Positions 7,817 to 17,049 of a DNA stretch of 64,000 bases are shown piece after piece (the stretch's first letter is position 1; each line of letters starts with the position of its first letter). The stretch comes from Gammaproteobacteria bacterium (GTDB taxonomy: Bacteria; Pseudomonadota; Gammaproteobacteria; Arenicellales; UBA868): the NCBI GenBank assembly GCA_022450155.1, contig JAKUQR010000001.1:93868-157867 (forward strand), read 5' to 3'. Under the pieces are notes generated by a model. That model had not been told where the DNA came from. It did not search any database and saw only the letters and a program-made list of their open reading frames with translations. The translations under genes were made by a program, and so were the position numbers.

Positions 7817-9061
7817 TTAGCCCGTTCTAGCGGGTGCGGCAGTGACCTTTCCCACAAAGTACCGAAGTACCCACACGCAAAATGTCAGGGCAAGTCCTAT
7901 GAAGCTTAAGACTGCAAGTCCAGTACCAAAACCGCCCGTCGCATCATAAACAACACCCAGCATGACGGGGCCACTCACCCCGCCAATCTCAGCCGTTGAA
8001 AAATACAGCCCCCCGGCTGTTCCTGCGCGCCGTTCGCCAATCCCTGGGGTTTCCAATAGTATCAGCATCATGATCGTCATCATCGATCCAGTCGCAATTC
8101 CCTGCAAAATCAGACCTGCAAATAGCGGTATACCCGTAGGCACCCTGAGCAGCACCGTCGCACAGACACTGGATAAACACAACATAAATAGAACAATCAA
8201 ACGATACTGACGGGTCGCCAGACGGGGAATCGTCAACGCACTCAAAATCGACACCAACACCATCAGTGCAGCTAAGTGGCTAGCCTGAGTGATCGTCCGG
8301 CCACTTGCTCTGAGTAACTCAGGCAACCAGTTGCCTATACCATGATTGATTGTGAATACGCCGATGCTCATTAACAGAAGCAGGCGCACTACCGGCTGAC
8401 GCAGCAAAGGCAGGAGACCAAGATCAGTTGTATGAAACTTTCGGAGATCCGATGGTGCCAAGGTCAGTCGAGCTGAAATCACAGACCAAACCAGTGCGGC
8501 GGCCAGGGTAAAACATCCCCATAACCTCAAAACCTGCCGCCAGTCATTGTCCAGCGCGGGCAGCAAAACAGCATTGGTCAACAGCAAGCCGACGATTGCA
8601 CCGATTCCCGTACCGGTGACATAGATACCCATGGCCAGCCCACGCTGCCTGCTTTCGAACCAGGCACTGACAATCTTAGGTGCCCCCGTAGATATGATCA
8701 CCCCCCCCAGTCCGAACACAGCCACAGCAAACAGCAAGCTGATTCCATCAGTCGCAATGCTGCGCCAGAAAGCGGATACAGCCATCAACAGCGCACCACC
8801 CAGCATCGCCCAGCGAGGACCAAGCCGATCGAGCAAAATCCCACAAGGTATCGCTGAAAGAATAAAAACGAACTGCCAGGCCCCGAGCACCCGACCCATT
8901 GCCGAGTGACTCATCCCGAGATCGGACTCGATCACCGGAACCAGAGGTGCAAGCGCTGCGATATTGAGGCCAAAAGAAACATACAACAGCCATACGCCCA
9001 GGAGCATCCACCAGCGGCCCTTGTATGACTCTAGTCTAGTGCCACTGTTGGGGTCTGACAC
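7817..9061 (-). CDS. MFS transporter
   Basis: Major facilitator superfamily permease of 414 residues with about twelve hydrophobic segments. The segment ILLDRLGPRWAMLGG between helices 2 and 3 is the MFS motif A loop, and a basic cytoplasmic loop divides the two halves (RLTLAPSDLRKF). The start is a GTG at 9061. It is the last gene of a nine-gene minus-strand run starting at 17991 and probably moves the substrate or product of that pathway across the inner membrane. Its closest look is to the oxalate/formate- and nitrate-type exporters of small anions, but the substrate cannot be read from the sequence. Confidence 0.85.
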   Translation of the reverse strand: MSDPNSGTRLESYKGRWWMLLGVWLLYVSFGLNIAALAPLVPVIESDLGMSHSAMGRVLGAWQFVFILSAIPCGILLDRLGPRWAMLGGALLMAVSAFWRSIATDGISLLFAVAVFGLGGVIISTGAPKIVSAWFESRQRGLAMGIYVTGTGIGAIVGLLLTNAVLLPALDNDWRQVLRLWGCFTLAAALVWSVISARLTLAPSDLRKFHTTDLGLLPLLRQPVVRLLLLMSIGVFTINHGIGNWLPELLRASGRTITQASHLAALMVLVSILSALTIPRLATRQYRLIVLFMLCLSSVCATVLLRVPTGIPLFAGLILQGIATGSMMTIMMLILLETPGIGERRAGTAGGLYFSTAEIGGVSGPVMLGVVYDATGGFGTGLAVLSFIGLALTFCVWVLRYFVGKVTAAPARTG

Positions 9062-9106
9062 TCATCTGCTCTTGATTTACTCAAATCTCAACTTAGGCTA
9101 GAGGGC

Positions 9107-10129
9107 TCACTGCGTATCATTCCCAGCCGTTATGCTGTGTATTCTGTCGACCAGACTCTGGTCGACCGCAACGCCGTCAGACTCACTACGGCGCCTATTT
9201 TCTAGCCGACGCGAACCCGGCAGTCGTGCGTTGTCCTGGTCGTCAATCGCCCTGGTCAGTGCGTGTATCCGATCGTTAAAAGTACCCTTAGAGAACGCGT
9301 CCGGCGATAAAGCCAGAAAACACTGGCCGGTTCTTGGAGGACCGCCTTCAGTACCGGAGAACGGACTGGCATCTATGCCCAGTGTTGCACCGCTCAGCGC
9401 CGCGGCCATCACCTCAACCAGCAATCCAATTCCGAACCCTTTATAACCGCCACTGGGCGCCATTGACCCTTTCAACGCCTGTGCCGGATCCGTGGTCGTC
9501 TGGCCTTCAGCATCCAACGCCCAGCCCTCAGGAATGGAACGACCTTCCCTGACCCGGGTCATGATTTCACTTCTCGCCACCACGCTGGCACTTTGATCCA
9601 GCACAAATGCAGCTTGACCAGAAACACCGGGCACGGCCAGTGCAACCGGATTTGTCCCTACGACAGGCCGCCGCCCGCCCGCAGGTGCGATGGATGCCGG
9701 TGCGTTCGTAAATCCGATTGCCACCAGTCCATTTGCTGACAGGCGTTCAACGTGATACCCCAATACCCCACAATTGTAGGAATTGCACACAGTCAACACT
9801 GCGCAACCCATCGCTTTGGCCAAAGGCCCGAGCTTGTCAAAGCCAATATCAATTGCCGGGTGAGCAAACCCGGAATCTGCATCGACGGCGATTACCGAGC
9901 CGTCCTGCGACAGGACCACGGGTTCAGCATCGGTGTTAACTTTGCCGCATCTCAAGTGTTCACAATAGATCGGTACGTAAACAAGTCCGTGACTGCGTAT
10001 CCCATCGCGCTCAGCGGCCACAACGGCGTGCGCTAAAGAGCTGGCAGCTGTCCTTGACGCGCCGCTGGCGAGTAATGCGTCTTGCGCCAGTTCAAACACC
10101 TCCTCCAGCCTCAACGGTATCTTGGCCAT
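9107..10129 (-). CDS. Ldh2-family malate/L-lactate/ureidoglycolate-type dehydrogenase
   Basis: NAD(P)-dependent 2-hydroxyacid dehydrogenase of the Ldh_2 family (PF02615; AllD, ComC, YlbC, delta1-pyrroline-2-carboxylate reductase). Visible: AERDGIRSHGLVYVP near residue 45 with the family's catalytic His, ANGLVAIGFTNAPASIAPAGG, the NPVALAVPG stretch, and GGYKGFGIGLLVEVMAAALSG near 230, which builds the cofactor site. At 340 residues it is full length. AAGGAG precedes the ATG at 10129. It lies 21 bases after the DUF3726-like gene. In this family substrates range over malate, sulfolactate, ureidoglycolate and cyclic imino acids; the context does not choose between them. Confidence 0.88.
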   Translation of the reverse strand: MAKIPLRLEEVFELAQDALLASGASRTAASSLAHAVVAAERDGIRSHGLVYVPIYCEHLRCGKVNTDAEPVVLSQDGSVIAVDADSGFAHPAIDIGFDKLGPLAKAMGCAVLTVCNSYNCGVLGYHVERLSANGLVAIGFTNAPASIAPAGGRRPVVGTNPVALAVPGVSGQAAFVLDQSASVVARSEIMTRVREGRSIPEGWALDAEGQTTTDPAQALKGSMAPSGGYKGFGIGLLVEVMAAALSGATLGIDASPFSGTEGGPPRTGQCFLALSPDAFSKGTFNDRIHALTRAIDDQDNARLPGSRRLENRRRSESDGVAVDQSLVDRIHSITAGNDTQ

Positions 10130-10150
10130 AGCACTACTCCTTGTTAACGG

Positions 10151-10876
10151 TCAGTCATTGTCCAGCAACCCCGCACCAGCACCCGACTCTCGGGAACGAT
10201 CTGATTCCGCCACCAGTGTCAGCGCAGCCCAGGCCTCGAGCTGCTTTAACGAGCGGCCGCACACCTCCAGCCCTTCTGCGAGAGTCCTGCTACGGCACCG
10301 GCTGAACTCTTCCTTGCTGAGTAGACAGTTCAAGGTCCGCCTGCCCTGGTCAGGCTGGGATAACCAAAGGGTCACCTCGGACGCCTTGTGTGCTGTGACC
10401 GATTTTTGCTGGCTCACGGTGCCCAGCTGACAGGTTTCCTGGCTACAGTCTGCAATCGCAATCTGGCCTTGTAAGTGAATCATGAGCCAGGCGCGTCGAT
10501 TCAGTCGATCGCAGGTCTGAGCCACTGCCGCCAGCACCAGCAACGGCACATCGACCGATAGGCTGGACCCGGTATCCGGAACAGCACCTGCCTGCAAGAG
10601 ATCGCCCAATGCTGGCCCTGCAAATAACGCGGAGGCAGCAGTATCGGGTTTTGCGGTCTCAAGGACCAGCCCGCTCTCGCTATGCTGCAGTTGGATTGCT
10701 GACGTATTTGACGGCCACTGCGACAGGCAGTCCACGGCACAGGATACGCCGTCAAGACTCAGCGAATCAAGCCAGCACACCGCATCAGCGAGGTCTTCCG
10801 CGATTCCATGCGGCACACCGCGACCTACAGCCGCTTTCCGGACCGTACTGTACAGCTCACCTAGTGACTGACGCAT
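10151..10876 (-). CDS. DUF3726-like protein of unknown function
   Basis: About 241 residues, opening MRQSLGELYSTVRKAAVGRG, then VPHGIAEDLADAVCWLDSLSLDG. This pattern (charged start, KAARGxGxPxGxAEE, aromatic-rich helix) is what I recall for DUF3726, a family of soluble bacterial proteins without assigned function, typically near Ldh2-type dehydrogenases. An upstream GTG (10906) is possible, but the ATG at 10876 starts exactly at the conserved segment. It overlaps the 3' end of the 574-residue unknown gene by 16 bases, so the two are almost surely translated together. No catalytic motif is visible. Confidence 0.65.
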   Translation of the reverse strand: MRQSLGELYSTVRKAAVGRGVPHGIAEDLADAVCWLDSLSLDGVSCAVDCLSQWPSNTSAIQLQHSESGLVLETAKPDTAASALFAGPALGDLLQAGAVPDTGSSLSVDVPLLVLAAVAQTCDRLNRRAWLMIHLQGQIAIADCSQETCQLGTVSQQKSVTAHKASEVTLWLSQPDQGRRTLNCLLSKEEFSRCRSRTLAEGLEVCGRSLKQLEAWAALTLVAESDRSRESGAGAGLLDND

Positions 10877-12585
10877 CCAGTTGATCCGGGGGATACCGGT
10901 AGCCACCAGTCATCTGCGTCTGCCTTATCCAGTTCATCATACAGGGGTGCGCCCTGGTACAAGGTAATCCGGGTCCATAAATCTGACTTGGGATCAAACT
11001 TGGCTGCACCAAAAAACGCAAGTTTGAAACGCAGGATATCGAGCGGCAGGCATTCACTGCCAATCAGGTTATCCTGTATTTCCCCATAGGGATAACCATC
11101 AAGGGATTGTACCCGCCTTACAATCTGCCTGTGCTGAGGATAGGTGAGGAGAAACTCGGCCAGCGACTGCATCGGCAAACAAGATTGCAGATCCTGATAA
11201 AGCAAGTTAATGTCACGCGCGACTGCCAGCGGCATCTCGCGATCAGCACCTGCTTCTTCGTAGCGCAGTCCAAACCTGGGCTCGAGTTTGTTTTCAGAGA
11301 CGTACCAGAAATAGCAGGTTTGCGATCTAGAGTCAAAGTCGATGTTCAGAGCCCAGTCATATTGATACTTAAGACGTTTGGTCATCTGTTCCACCGTGTC
11401 ACTTGCATCCAGTTTATAGGTCTCATCAGCTGCCATCTTGTGAACCAGGTCCTGACAGTACTCGGGATAAGTCTCGATCAGAAGACTGACCAGAAGTTCT
11501 TGGCCCTCAAGACTGAGACTTTGTACGGATTTTTCATAAACCAAGTTCCACGGCTTGTCTGTCCCTTTCTGTAACTCTTCTTCGCCTAACCAGCTGGTAA
11601 CTATTTCAAGATCGTATACGAGCTGATCGATGCGCTCGCTTTGGCGCTTATCATCGACGCGCCATTCAGCAACATGTTGTCTCGCCCGCACCAGTAGAGC
11701 GTGCAAACGCTCTGTCTTATCGGGCGCCACATCGCTCACCGAACGCACTCGCGCCAGCGCAGTCTCCTTGGCCATCAACCAGTTATTCAGCAGCCGTGGG
11801 TGAGTCACCAAAAAAGGCGCCATTCCCAGGCCAGTCGCATTACCGATACCCAGATGACGCTTGAGCGAGCGGTCTAAAGGCACATAACTAACTGGCGAAC
11901 GTCGCCGGGCAATGTGCTCAACCAAGTCGGTGGTGAACATTCGTATCATATAGAGCGTGAGCATCTCGGCCTGGAAAGGACCTGCCAGCTCCGCTCTTGT
12001 TTCTATTCGGCTCCGATCGGCAACCCCGAATTTCCCGTTTCCGTAAACCGCAGTTGTTCGCATCAGATAACCGATTTCACTGATCAGTCTGATATCCGGC
12101 TGCCGCCCATTGGCTAACGATTCGCAGACATGCTCAAACAGACGCATACTGCGGTTGGCCCTTGCCAATACCAGCTCTGTCGCTTCAAACCGGCCTGCTT
12201 CCTGTTTAGGCACCGAATCCCTGAGTCGATCAATATCGTCGTGGCCGGGTTCACCATCGAAAAGAACAAAGGATGCGTCCCAGGCGGTTGCGATCACGCG
12301 GTCTGTACGCTGGTCGTCATTGAGTGCATTTGAAAAGCCAACCAGACTGTAGCGCCTCTCCGGACCGTGTGCGGTATACACCATGCAACCGTAGCCTTGA
12401 TCATCGAGCTCGATGCGCGAAGGCCCCACCGACCACGCCTCGCTGTGCAGCCGACGAACCAGTGACCGCATAAAACTCAGACAACTTGGGAAACTCGACC
12501 CCATTCTTGCTAGAGAAGCCACCGTCGCGGGGGGGCGCAATGGGACAGCGGTCGTAGAAAGCGTCTCAGTCTCGTTCTGCACCAT
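10861..12585 (-). CDS. Conserved-looking protein of unknown function, 574 residues
   Basis: I do not recognise a family. The protein is soluble, without a signal peptide or transmembrane segment. Features: an N-terminal region with RYSLVGFSNAL and DRVIATAWDASFVLFDGEPG, a helical middle (ISEIGYLMRTTAVYGNGKFG, LTLYMIRMFTTDLVEHIA), a PVSYVPLDRSLKRHLGIGNA segment, and a C-terminal half rich in Tyr, Trp and acidic residues. It ends close to WWLPVSPGS. There are no obvious Walker, iron-sulfur or zinc signatures. Position may be informative: its 3' end overlaps the DUF3726-like gene and it follows an M19 dipeptidase by 38 bases within the same run, so it probably acts in the same pathway, perhaps as an enzyme or a scaffold. 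Confidence 0.75.
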   Translation of the reverse strand: MVQNETETLSTTAVPLRPPATVASLARMGSSFPSCLSFMRSLVRRLHSEAWSVGPSRIELDDQGYGCMVYTAHGPERRYSLVGFSNALNDDQRTDRVIATAWDASFVLFDGEPGHDDIDRLRDSVPKQEAGRFEATELVLARANRSMRLFEHVCESLANGRQPDIRLISEIGYLMRTTAVYGNGKFGVADRSRIETRAELAGPFQAEMLTLYMIRMFTTDLVEHIARRRSPVSYVPLDRSLKRHLGIGNATGLGMAPFLVTHPRLLNNWLMAKETALARVRSVSDVAPDKTERLHALLVRARQHVAEWRVDDKRQSERIDQLVYDLEIVTSWLGEEELQKGTDKPWNLVYEKSVQSLSLEGQELLVSLLIETYPEYCQDLVHKMAADETYKLDASDTVEQMTKRLKYQYDWALNIDFDSRSQTCYFWYVSENKLEPRFGLRYEEAGADREMPLAVARDINLLYQDLQSCLPMQSLAEFLLTYPQHRQIVRRVQSLDGYPYGEIQDNLIGSECLPLDILRFKLAFFGAAKFDPKSDLWTRITLYQGAPLYDELDKADADDWWLPVSPGSTGCVSH

Positions 12586-12623
12586 ACGATTAAGCGAACT
12601 CCGTTACCCCAGTGGCCAGCGGG

Positions 12624-13610
12624 TCAGCCGCCAGGACCAAACGAGCGCTGGAAAAAATCGAGCCAATTGCCGCCCATAATGCTGTCTGCTTCTGCACCGG
12701 TGAAACCAACGCTTTCCAGGCCATTTCGGATATTCTGGAAGTCGGCATTGTTACCGAACCACTGAGGCTGCGATGGAAACCCTGACGCCGATACCGAACC
12801 CTCACCATAGTCCGTTTCGCGGGTCCAGCGCCCATTGCGCATCCAGTTCACGACACTGTCAGGCTGGTCCTGACACAGATCACTGCCCAAACCGACATGT
12901 TCTATACCCATTTTTTCAACCGTTTCTGCAACCATCCGACAGAACGAGTCTAATGTGCACTCGCCTGCATCCTTCAGATGGTGGGGGTAAAGCGAGACAC
13001 CCAGCATTCCCCCACTTTCGGCTAAAGCGATTAGCACCCGATCTGACTTATTACGAAGTGTTGGGTGCCAGGCTGATGGATTGGCATGGGTAATCGCTAT
13101 CGGACGCTCAGACAACTCTATGGCCTGGAGTGTAGATTTTTCCGCAGAGTGACTCATATCGATTACCAGGCCAACGCGGTTCATCTCCTTAATCACCTGA
13201 TGCCCCATTCGCGTGATACCCGGATCCTCCTGCTCGTAACAACCTGTTGCCAGCACAGACTGGTTGTTATAGGACAACTGCATGAACCGAACACCCAGTT
13301 GATGACAAATCTCAATCAGCCCGATATCGTCAAGAATCGGTGAGCAGTTCTGAAAACCAAATATGATGGCGGTCTTCCCGTTCTTGTTTGCGTCAACTAT
13401 GTCCTGGGCCGTACGACCCGGCACGATCCGGTCCGAATAAACCTGGAAATACCGGTTCCAGGTCTCGATATTCGATACGGTTTCCCGAAAATCTTCGTGG
13501 TAACAGATGGTGACATGCACCGCATCAACGCCGCCCTGCACCATCTGATCAAAGATAGGCCGGGACCAGTTGCAGTATTGCAGACAATCAATAGTGACCG
13601 CTGTACTCAA
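12624..13610 (-). CDS. Membrane dipeptidase-family (M19) metallohydrolase
   Basis: Renal-dipeptidase family TIM-barrel zinc enzyme of 328 residues. Family landmarks: GKTAIIFGFQNCSPI (the barrel segment with the metal-bridging acidic residue normally EG is replaced here by QN), GVRFMQLSYNNQ, VIDMSHSAEKSTLQ with the zinc His, PIAITHANPSAWHP with the next His pair, and EHVGLGSDLCQDQP with the late Asp. It lacks an export signal, so it acts in the cytoplasm. It sits nine bases downstream of the DddP-like M24 gene. Members hydrolyse dipeptides with D- or dehydro-residues or other small amides; the EG to QN change suggests a non-standard substrate. Confidence 0.85.
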   Translation of the reverse strand: MSTAVTIDCLQYCNWSRPIFDQMVQGGVDAVHVTICYHEDFRETVSNIETWNRYFQVYSDRIVPGRTAQDIVDANKNGKTAIIFGFQNCSPILDDIGLIEICHQLGVRFMQLSYNNQSVLATGCYEQEDPGITRMGHQVIKEMNRVGLVIDMSHSAEKSTLQAIELSERPIAITHANPSAWHPTLRNKSDRVLIALAESGGMLGVSLYPHHLKDAGECTLDSFCRMVAETVEKMGIEHVGLGSDLCQDQPDSVVNWMRNGRWTRETDYGEGSVSASGFPSQPQWFGNNADFQNIRNGLESVGFTGAEADSIMGGNWLDFFQRSFGPGG

Positions 13611-13619
13611 AACAATCTC

Positions 13620-14870
13620 CTACAACCAGTCGATCTGATAAGGATATATTGACATGCGTTCGACGCCTGTTCCGGTAACGATCACCTGTTCTTCGAGCTT
13701 AATCCCCTCCCGTCCGCCGTCGGAGCCTATAAAAGACTCGACGCACAAAGTCATGCCCGGAAGTACTTCTCCATCGTAGCCTTTGTCATCGAAATCCACC
13801 CAGTGCTTGATACTGGGGTATTCATCCGCAAGGCCGACCCCATGGATCAGGACCGAATAGCGGTTCGACAGAAACTCTTCGGGAATTTTCCAGCACCGTT
13901 CAGATACATCCCGAAACGTCAGGCCTGGCTTGAGAGCTGCAATATTGGTTTCGATCTGCTCATAGGCAGCGGCATACAGGCGACGCTGCTCATCGCTGGG
14001 TTGCTCGCCACATAACCACGATCGGGACATGTCTGAACAGTAACCGTATGGCCCAATCAGATCAGTATCAAAGCTGACCAGATCGCCACGCTCGATCTCA
14101 CGCATCGAACACTCGCGAAACCAGGGATTCGTTCGCGGTCCTGAGGACAATAACCGAGTTTCGATCCATTCGCCGCCCAGCCGGATATTTGTCTCATGCA
14201 GCTTTGCCCAAAGGGCATTCTCGGTGATGCCCGGTTCCAGGGCCTCTTCCATGGCGCGGCAGCCCGCCTCACACACCGCCATCGATGCGCGCATCAGTTC
14301 GATTTCTTCAGCCGATTTAACGGCCCGCGCTTTCTCAGAAACCCCTTCGCCGTCAACCAGTTCCAGGCCTTTTTCGCGCAGTGCATCGGTCGCAATGAAC
14401 GAAAGCCGGTCAACAGCAAGGCGCATATTTCCACCCCCATGACTGCGCATCAGATCGACAATCTGGTCAGCAAACACTTTCGCCCGAGACTCACTGAGAT
14501 AGCTCGCTGCGAAGAAATAGAATGCTGGGATTGTCCGATAGTCATCGATCCCGGGTAACCCCTCGGCAAGATGAGGATGATTTGCGTAGTCGAACAGCAC
14601 AACCGGACCATCCAATGCAACAAAAACGCAACGGGTCTCGTAATGCGAACACCAGACCTGCATGTTGGTGGCGTCAGTTGCATAACGGGTGTTGATCTGA
14701 TCAAACAACAGCAACCCGGCAACATCCGCTAATACCATCTGCTGCCGCAGGCGTCCCAACCTGTACTGGCGCACTGTGTCGAGGTCAACGGGCGCTTGAG
14801 TGTATTCCATCGCACCGTGTTGACGGTATTTATGGGACTGCTTTGCAGCCGCAACAGACTCAATTGGCAT
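13620..14870 (-). CDS. M24 family protein resembling DMSP lyase DddP
   Basis: About 416 residues with the pita-bread M24 fold. Compared from memory with DddP of roseobacters, similarity runs along the protein: RYATDATNMQVW, GGEWIETRLLSSGPRTNPWF, VSFDTDLIGPYGYCSDMSRSW, IHGVGLADEYP, and GMTLCVESF. The metal ligands of the M24 site (Asp-x-Asp, a later Asp, His in IHGVG, Glu in CVES and Glu in KLEEQ) and the Tyr and Asp around the HGVG loop that DddP uses are present. DddP splits dimethylsulfoniopropionate into DMS and acrylate. Other M24 relatives are creatinases and Xaa-Pro peptidases, so the activity needs proof. The ATG at 14870 is preferred over a GTG at 14924; 14810 is a third option. It lies nine bases ahead of the dipeptidase gene. 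Confidence 0.7.
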   Translation of the reverse strand: MPIESVAAAKQSHKYRQHGAMEYTQAPVDLDTVRQYRLGRLRQQMVLADVAGLLLFDQINTRYATDATNMQVWCSHYETRCVFVALDGPVVLFDYANHPHLAEGLPGIDDYRTIPAFYFFAASYLSESRAKVFADQIVDLMRSHGGGNMRLAVDRLSFIATDALREKGLELVDGEGVSEKARAVKSAEEIELMRASMAVCEAGCRAMEEALEPGITENALWAKLHETNIRLGGEWIETRLLSSGPRTNPWFRECSMREIERGDLVSFDTDLIGPYGYCSDMSRSWLCGEQPSDEQRRLYAAAYEQIETNIAALKPGLTFRDVSERCWKIPEEFLSNRYSVLIHGVGLADEYPSIKHWVDFDDKGYDGEVLPGMTLCVESFIGSDGGREGIKLEEQVIVTGTGVERMSIYPYQIDWL

Positions 14871-14963
14871 ATGTAAAAAATCTCTATAAAGACCCGAAGA
14901 ACGTGAGCGCAATATACTCGGCACTGTCGGACGTCACAACCAGATTGTCCGTCGCACGAGCGG

Positions 14964-16232
14964 TCATCGTGAGTCAGGCACCGCTGCACCCCGCGACCTG
15001 TCATCCGGCAGCGAAAGTGCACCGACAGCCCCCAGAGTAGCCACGATTGCAGCCAGTGAGAATGCCGAACTGAACGAACCCGCCGCGTCGGCCATAGCAC
15101 CCGCGATCCCGGGGGAAATCACCTGGCCCACACCAAAAAACAACGTGATAAAGCCAAGTGCGGCCGGCGCAAGCCTGGACCCGAAGAGATCGCCACAGGC
15201 GGCTGCCATGATCCCCGGGATACTCCACGCGGTAATGCCAAACATCACAGATGAAACGATGTACCCCGCATTACTTGGCCATAGGGATACCAGCGCATAG
15301 GCGACAGCTTGCACCAGATAAACGCTCAACAGAGCGTACCTGCGTCCGACCACATCTGACATGCTACCCCAGATCAGCCCGCACAGCAGGCTGCACCAAC
15401 CCATCAGCATAAAGAGCCGACCGGCACCGGTTGTGGTGTACCCGCCCTCGGCCACCAGCATCTTGAAAAAGAACGTGACGTAGATAATGTAGGAAAAACC
15501 GAAGGCAATGTAGACCACACCCAGATGCCACGCAGTCTTTGATCGGTAGACCTGCGACCAGTCCGGGCGATCATTCGCGGACCCCTTACCTATTGCTGTT
15601 TCGCTGTCATCAGCAGCTATTGGGTTCAGACCTTTTTCAGCAGGGACATTCCGCAGCAGGAAAGCACCTGCTACAGCGAGTACCAGGGTAAAACAGCCAA
15701 ACAAATACCAACACACCCGCCAGCCCGATGTGCCGAAAGCGTCCAGCAGGTGCGGCACGAGTGGACCCAAGGCAATCAGGGCAATGGATGAACCGCTGAC
15801 TGCTATACCCGTCGCCATTCCCCGGCGTTTGCTCGAGAACCAGGCTGACACCACTCCGTAAACGGGTATGTTGGCCATACCGCTGCCAACCCCGGCTAAA
15901 CCTCGCCAAAATCCTACCGCAACAAAACCGTCTGCCAGACCGGTCAGGATCATACTGAAGCCAGCCAACCCCAGGCCCAGCGCAATGACCCGGCGGGGGC
16001 CGTATCGCGCCGCCAGCACACCACCGAGCAGGCTGGCGATCAGATAGCCCACAACATGGGCCGTCGCCAGCACACCTGCCTGGGTATTGTCCATACCCAG
16101 ATCGACCTGCATCGCCGGCAAGACGATGGAATATCCGAACCTGGCCAGTCCCAGGGCACCGAAAGCGACCAGTGTCGCAAGTACCAGAATCACCCAGCCG
16201 TAGTGCAGCACAGACGATGAGTGTGGTCTCAT
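14964..16232 (-). CDS. MFS transporter
   Basis: A 422-residue major facilitator permease with about twelve hydrophobic segments. GGVLAARYGPRRVIALG between helices 2 and 3 is the MFS motif A loop, and the central cytoplasmic loop is polar (NDRPDWSQVYRSK). The overall pattern resembles YbfB/YjiJ-type permeases. Its ATG overlaps the stop of the hydroxypyruvate-isomerase-like gene by four bases. It is the second MFS gene of the run, so uptake and export may be split between the two. Substrate unknown. Confidence 0.85.
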   Translation of the reverse strand: MRPHSSSVLHYGWVILVLATLVAFGALGLARFGYSIVLPAMQVDLGMDNTQAGVLATAHVVGYLIASLLGGVLAARYGPRRVIALGLGLAGFSMILTGLADGFVAVGFWRGLAGVGSGMANIPVYGVVSAWFSSKRRGMATGIAVSGSSIALIALGPLVPHLLDAFGTSGWRVCWYLFGCFTLVLAVAGAFLLRNVPAEKGLNPIAADDSETAIGKGSANDRPDWSQVYRSKTAWHLGVVYIAFGFSYIIYVTFFFKMLVAEGGYTTTGAGRLFMLMGWCSLLCGLIWGSMSDVVGRRYALLSVYLVQAVAYALVSLWPSNAGYIVSSVMFGITAWSIPGIMAAACGDLFGSRLAPAALGFITLFFGVGQVISPGIAGAMADAAGSFSSAFSLAAIVATLGAVGALSLPDDRSRGAAVPDSR

Positions 16233-17011
16233 CTGCCCCGGTGTTCGTCCAGCCAGGTCAGTCCTTCGAGCGTACTGCCGCGCGGATTGTATTCACAACC
16301 CACATAACCTTCATACCCCAACGCATCTATCAGGCCAAACAGGTAGGCGTAGTTGATTTCGTTGTCATCAGGTTCATGCCGTCCCGGCACGCCCGAAATC
16401 TGGATATGGCTGACCAGCTCAAAGTGACGCTGGAAAGTTGACGCGAGGTCTCCTTGTTCCATCTGCGTATGGTAAAAGTCAAACTGCAGACCGACGCCTT
16501 CGCAACCTGCCAACTCGATCACGTGTCTGGCGTCCTCGACCGTATGGACCAGGTAATCGGGCACATCAATTGAATTAAACGGTTCCACCAATATTTTTGG
16601 TCCGCCCTGTCCGGCCCTTTGAACGGCATACCGAATATTGTCTACGTAGGTCGACAGCGCCACCTCGTGCGCTAAACCCGCCGGTATCAGCCCTGACAGC
16701 AGATGCATTCGAGGGCAACCCAGCCGGACGGCATAATCAAGGCCATAATCGATCTGCTCGCGGCATTGTGCCAGACGATCCGGAAATGCCGCGAGACCGC
16801 GTTCGCCAGTGGTCAGATCACCTGCTGGAAAGTTAAGCAGAATTAGCTCGAGACCGGTCGAATGCAGACATTCCCCGAGATCTTCCGGACTATGGTCGTA
16901 AGGGAACTGGCATTCAACTGCTGTGAACCCGGCAGCTGCCGCCGCAGAAAACCGATCGAGAAACGAATGTTCAACAAACAACATCGAGAGATTGGCCGCA
17001 AAATTCAGCAT
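16229..17011 (-). CDS. Hydroxypyruvate isomerase-like TIM-barrel protein
   Basis: A 260-residue xylose-isomerase-like barrel of the Hyi/OtnI type (hydroxypyruvate or 2-oxo-tetronate isomerase). Seen: the start MLNFAANLSMLF, AVECQFPYDHS, LILLNFPAGDLTTGERGLAA (close to the Hyi signature), and ILVEPFNSIDVPDY and VGCEYNPRGST, which carry the two catalytic Glu residues; QFDFYHTQMEQGD supplies metal ligands. Length fits. It is 38 bases downstream of the PrpB-like gene. The product links C3 or C4 keto-sugars to glycerate metabolism; which keto-acid is used here is not certain. Confidence 0.85.
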   Translation of the reverse strand: MLNFAANLSMLFVEHSFLDRFSAAAAAGFTAVECQFPYDHSPEDLGECLHSTGLELILLNFPAGDLTTGERGLAAFPDRLAQCREQIDYGLDYAVRLGCPRMHLLSGLIPAGLAHEVALSTYVDNIRYAVQRAGQGGPKILVEPFNSIDVPDYLVHTVEDARHVIELAGCEGVGLQFDFYHTQMEQGDLASTFQRHFELVSHIQISGVPGRHEPDDNEINYAYLFGLIDALGYEGYVGCEYNPRGSTLEGLTWLDEHRGR

Positions 17012-17049
17012 CTATGACTATTCTGTCGAGTGCAGCCCATAACTCCGAA

